Assembly: GCA_965222205.1 (NCBI GenBank)
Contig: OZ244932.1
Span: 310,001-374,000 of the forward strand
Source: RHLJ01 sp965222205
GTDB lineage: Bacteria; Bacteroidota; Rhodothermia; Balneolales; Balneolaceae
Reading direction: 5' to 3'
Length of the DNA: 64,000 bases
A program made the position numbers and the translations under genes. The notes beneath the pieces were generated by a model. The model did no database searches. It was not told the DNA's origin and saw only the letters and a list, made by a program, of their open reading frames with translations. Positions 62,860 to 64,000 of the stretch are shown piece after piece (the first letter of the stretch is position 1; every line of letters starts with the position of its first letter).

Positions 62860-64000
62860 TTATCTGATAATTACGAGCTTTTCGATTTTTTCGGTTGCTT
62901 TTCGTCCTTCGGGGGTATCTGTTGCAACCCGAAGCACATAAATATAAGTACCGTTACCCAGGCGATCATTATCCCTGTCACGGCCATTCCATGGAATACT
63001 GGCATAAGAACTAAGTGTATTAGTTGGTGGTATGTATTCTTCAATACGGTGTACAGGCTTGCCACTTAGGGTGTAAATACGAATATCTACATCAAGCGGA
63101 TTTCCCTGCTGATTATGCTCGAACGTAAAGGATGTTACATTATTCATTGGATTTGGATAGTTGTAGATGTTATCGACAACCAAATCTTCCTGATCAGCCA
63201 CCTGAAAGAAAACTTCTTGTTCAGATGGATTATTGTGTACATCCCAGGCTCGAACTTTTAGTGCGTAGTTACCTTCCGGAATATTTTCCAGTGGGTACTC
63301 GATACGCCCACTCGTATAATCATTCAAAGTGCCCTCGAAAAAATCGTTGAGCACAAAGGTTTGTTGTGGTTTTGTATCGATTGTAGCAATTATTTCATGT
63401 CCTACTCCTGTTCCTGTGGTGTTAATTCCGGAGCTGTCGTTCAGCTCCACGATTAGATTTGGGGAATCGTTAGCAAGACTCCCATTTATAAAAGTCTGGT
63501 CATTAAGGTAAACATCAAGTTCCGGGCCTTTACCGTCATCAACTGCTTCAGTATTCAAGCCATTAAAAACAACATCGGTGTAAGCACCTGAAGCAGTTGT
63601 TTGTCCATTTTTGGCGTATACAATAACTCGCCCGTGTTCATCAGAGAAGCTTATATCTTTGGGGATGATAAATGTTAATTCATAACGTCCGTTTTCAGCA
63701 AGAGTTTTTCCTTTGAAAAGAACATCATTTTCAACCTCATAAGTACACTCCCGGTCGGTATTACTATTCAGATAGCAATCACTGGGCTCATCATACCAAG
63801 CACGGTCAGTTGGAATATTTACGGTTCGGGGAGCATCAAAAAGTGTGACTACTACTTCGCCATTAAAATCAGATTCAACTTCTCCGTCTGCATTTCTTAT
63901 GGCTCCGTTCAGGGTAACCTGATCTAGGGCTTTTATAGTAAGAACAGTATCGTTGGAGGCTACATCAATACCGTTAATAGCTTCAACCTGGGCATTTTTA
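62860..64000 (-). CDS. porU: Type IX secretion sortase PorU, C-terminal part (cut by window end)
   Basis: The frame is open to the window's end, with no stop in the last 1.1 kb, so the gene's beginning lies beyond it. The visible ~380 residues match the PorU C-terminal half: Ig-like FIIPKDISFSDEHGRVIVYA, the NDQTFINGSLANDSPNLIVELNDSSGINTTGTGVGH segment, KVRAWDVHNNPSE, and a FlgD/CTD-like ending (NIYNYPNPMNNVTSFTF, WNGRDRDNDRLGNGTYIY, KLVIIR). The C25 protease domain is not in view. PorU cleaves sorting domains and attaches cargo at the cell surface. porV follows after 61 bases. Confidence 0.92.
   Translation of the reverse strand, partial: KNAQVEAINGIDVASNDTVLTIKALDQVTLNGAIRNADGEVESDFNGEVVVTLFDAPRTVNIPTDRAWYDEPSDCYLNSNTDRECTYEVENDVLFKGKTLAENGRYELTFIIPKDISFSDEHGRVIVYAKNGQTTASGAYTDVVFNGLNTEAVDDGKGPELDVYLNDQTFINGSLANDSPNLIVELNDSSGINTTGTGVGHEIIATIDTKPQQTFVLNDFFEGTLNDYTSGRIEYPLENIPEGNYALKVRAWDVHNNPSEQEVFFQVADQEDLVVDNIYNYPNPMNNVTSFTFEHNQQGNPLDVDIRIYTLSGKPVHRIEEYIPPTNTLSSYASIPWNGRDRDNDRLGNGTYIYVLRVATDTPEGRKATEKIEKLVIIR

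Noticed and set aside
62860..63558. Stand-alone 232-residue sorting-domain protein
   Set aside because: The frame continues upstream without a stop and encodes PorU-like sequence, so the TTG at 63558 is internal.

Overview
The window reads as chromosomal DNA of a Gram-negative bacterium of the Bacteroidota/Balneolota group, most likely a Balneolaceae relative. The evidence is a type IX secretion (T9SS) porU-porV pair, secreted proteins ending in Por-type sorting domains (one with YPNPFNPST), many Bacteroidota-type families (DUF4412, DUF2721, DUF5683, CotH/lamin-tail, SdpR/SdpI), and promoters resembling TTG-N19/20-TAnnTTTG. This placement is inferred from gene content, not from a marker gene.

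Layout. 1-2.7 kb is a disturbed edge: an AT-rich D12-class adenine methylase, the C-terminal half of a galactose mutarotase ending beside a hairpin repeat, hisE, and a gene-free stretch with a MITE-like inverted repeat. 2.7-9.1 kb holds gltB, hisF and a short acyl-CoA-synthetase-like gene. 9.2-21.9 kb holds a tRNA(CAU), a PGRP amidase, a cation-chloride cotransporter homologue, an aldo/keto reductase, a large BNR/sortilin-propeller protein, an ABC-F ATPase and a propeller lipoprotein. 22-31.1 kb is a co-directional run: BatA-like VWA protein, membrane protein, hflX, CBS protein, TPR protein, aroA. 31.1-32.4 kb is a small accessory pocket (DUF4279 and GIY-YIG genes) among palindromic repeats. 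32.4-35 kb is hsp20-dnaK behind a sigma-54-like promoter and ending in a strong terminator. 35.4-49.8 kb is mixed housekeeping and envelope functions: DUF4412, a TPR-HTH membrane regulator, tsaD, a BASS transporter, an acyltransferase, sodC, a GT39-like enzyme preceded by a 7-bp tandem repeat, sdpR-sdpI, and a CotH T9SS cargo.

49.9-64 kb is a tight string on the minus strand: porU (cut by the window end), porV, an M6-like protein whose zinc site is destroyed, a gluzincin/propeller/beta-barrel protein, a DUF5683 protein, a PASTA protein, rpe, phoH, an MBL hydrolase and purine nucleoside phosphorylase. Several junctions overlap by 1-14 bases, so these genes are probably co-transcribed.

The best candidates for something new are this T9SS-linked cluster (an inactive M6 scaffold next to a barrel-anchored protease), the heptanucleotide repeat touching the start of the GT39 gene, the paired GTCAT/ATGAC palindromes scattered between genes, and the membrane-spanning TPR-HTH lipoprotein regulator.
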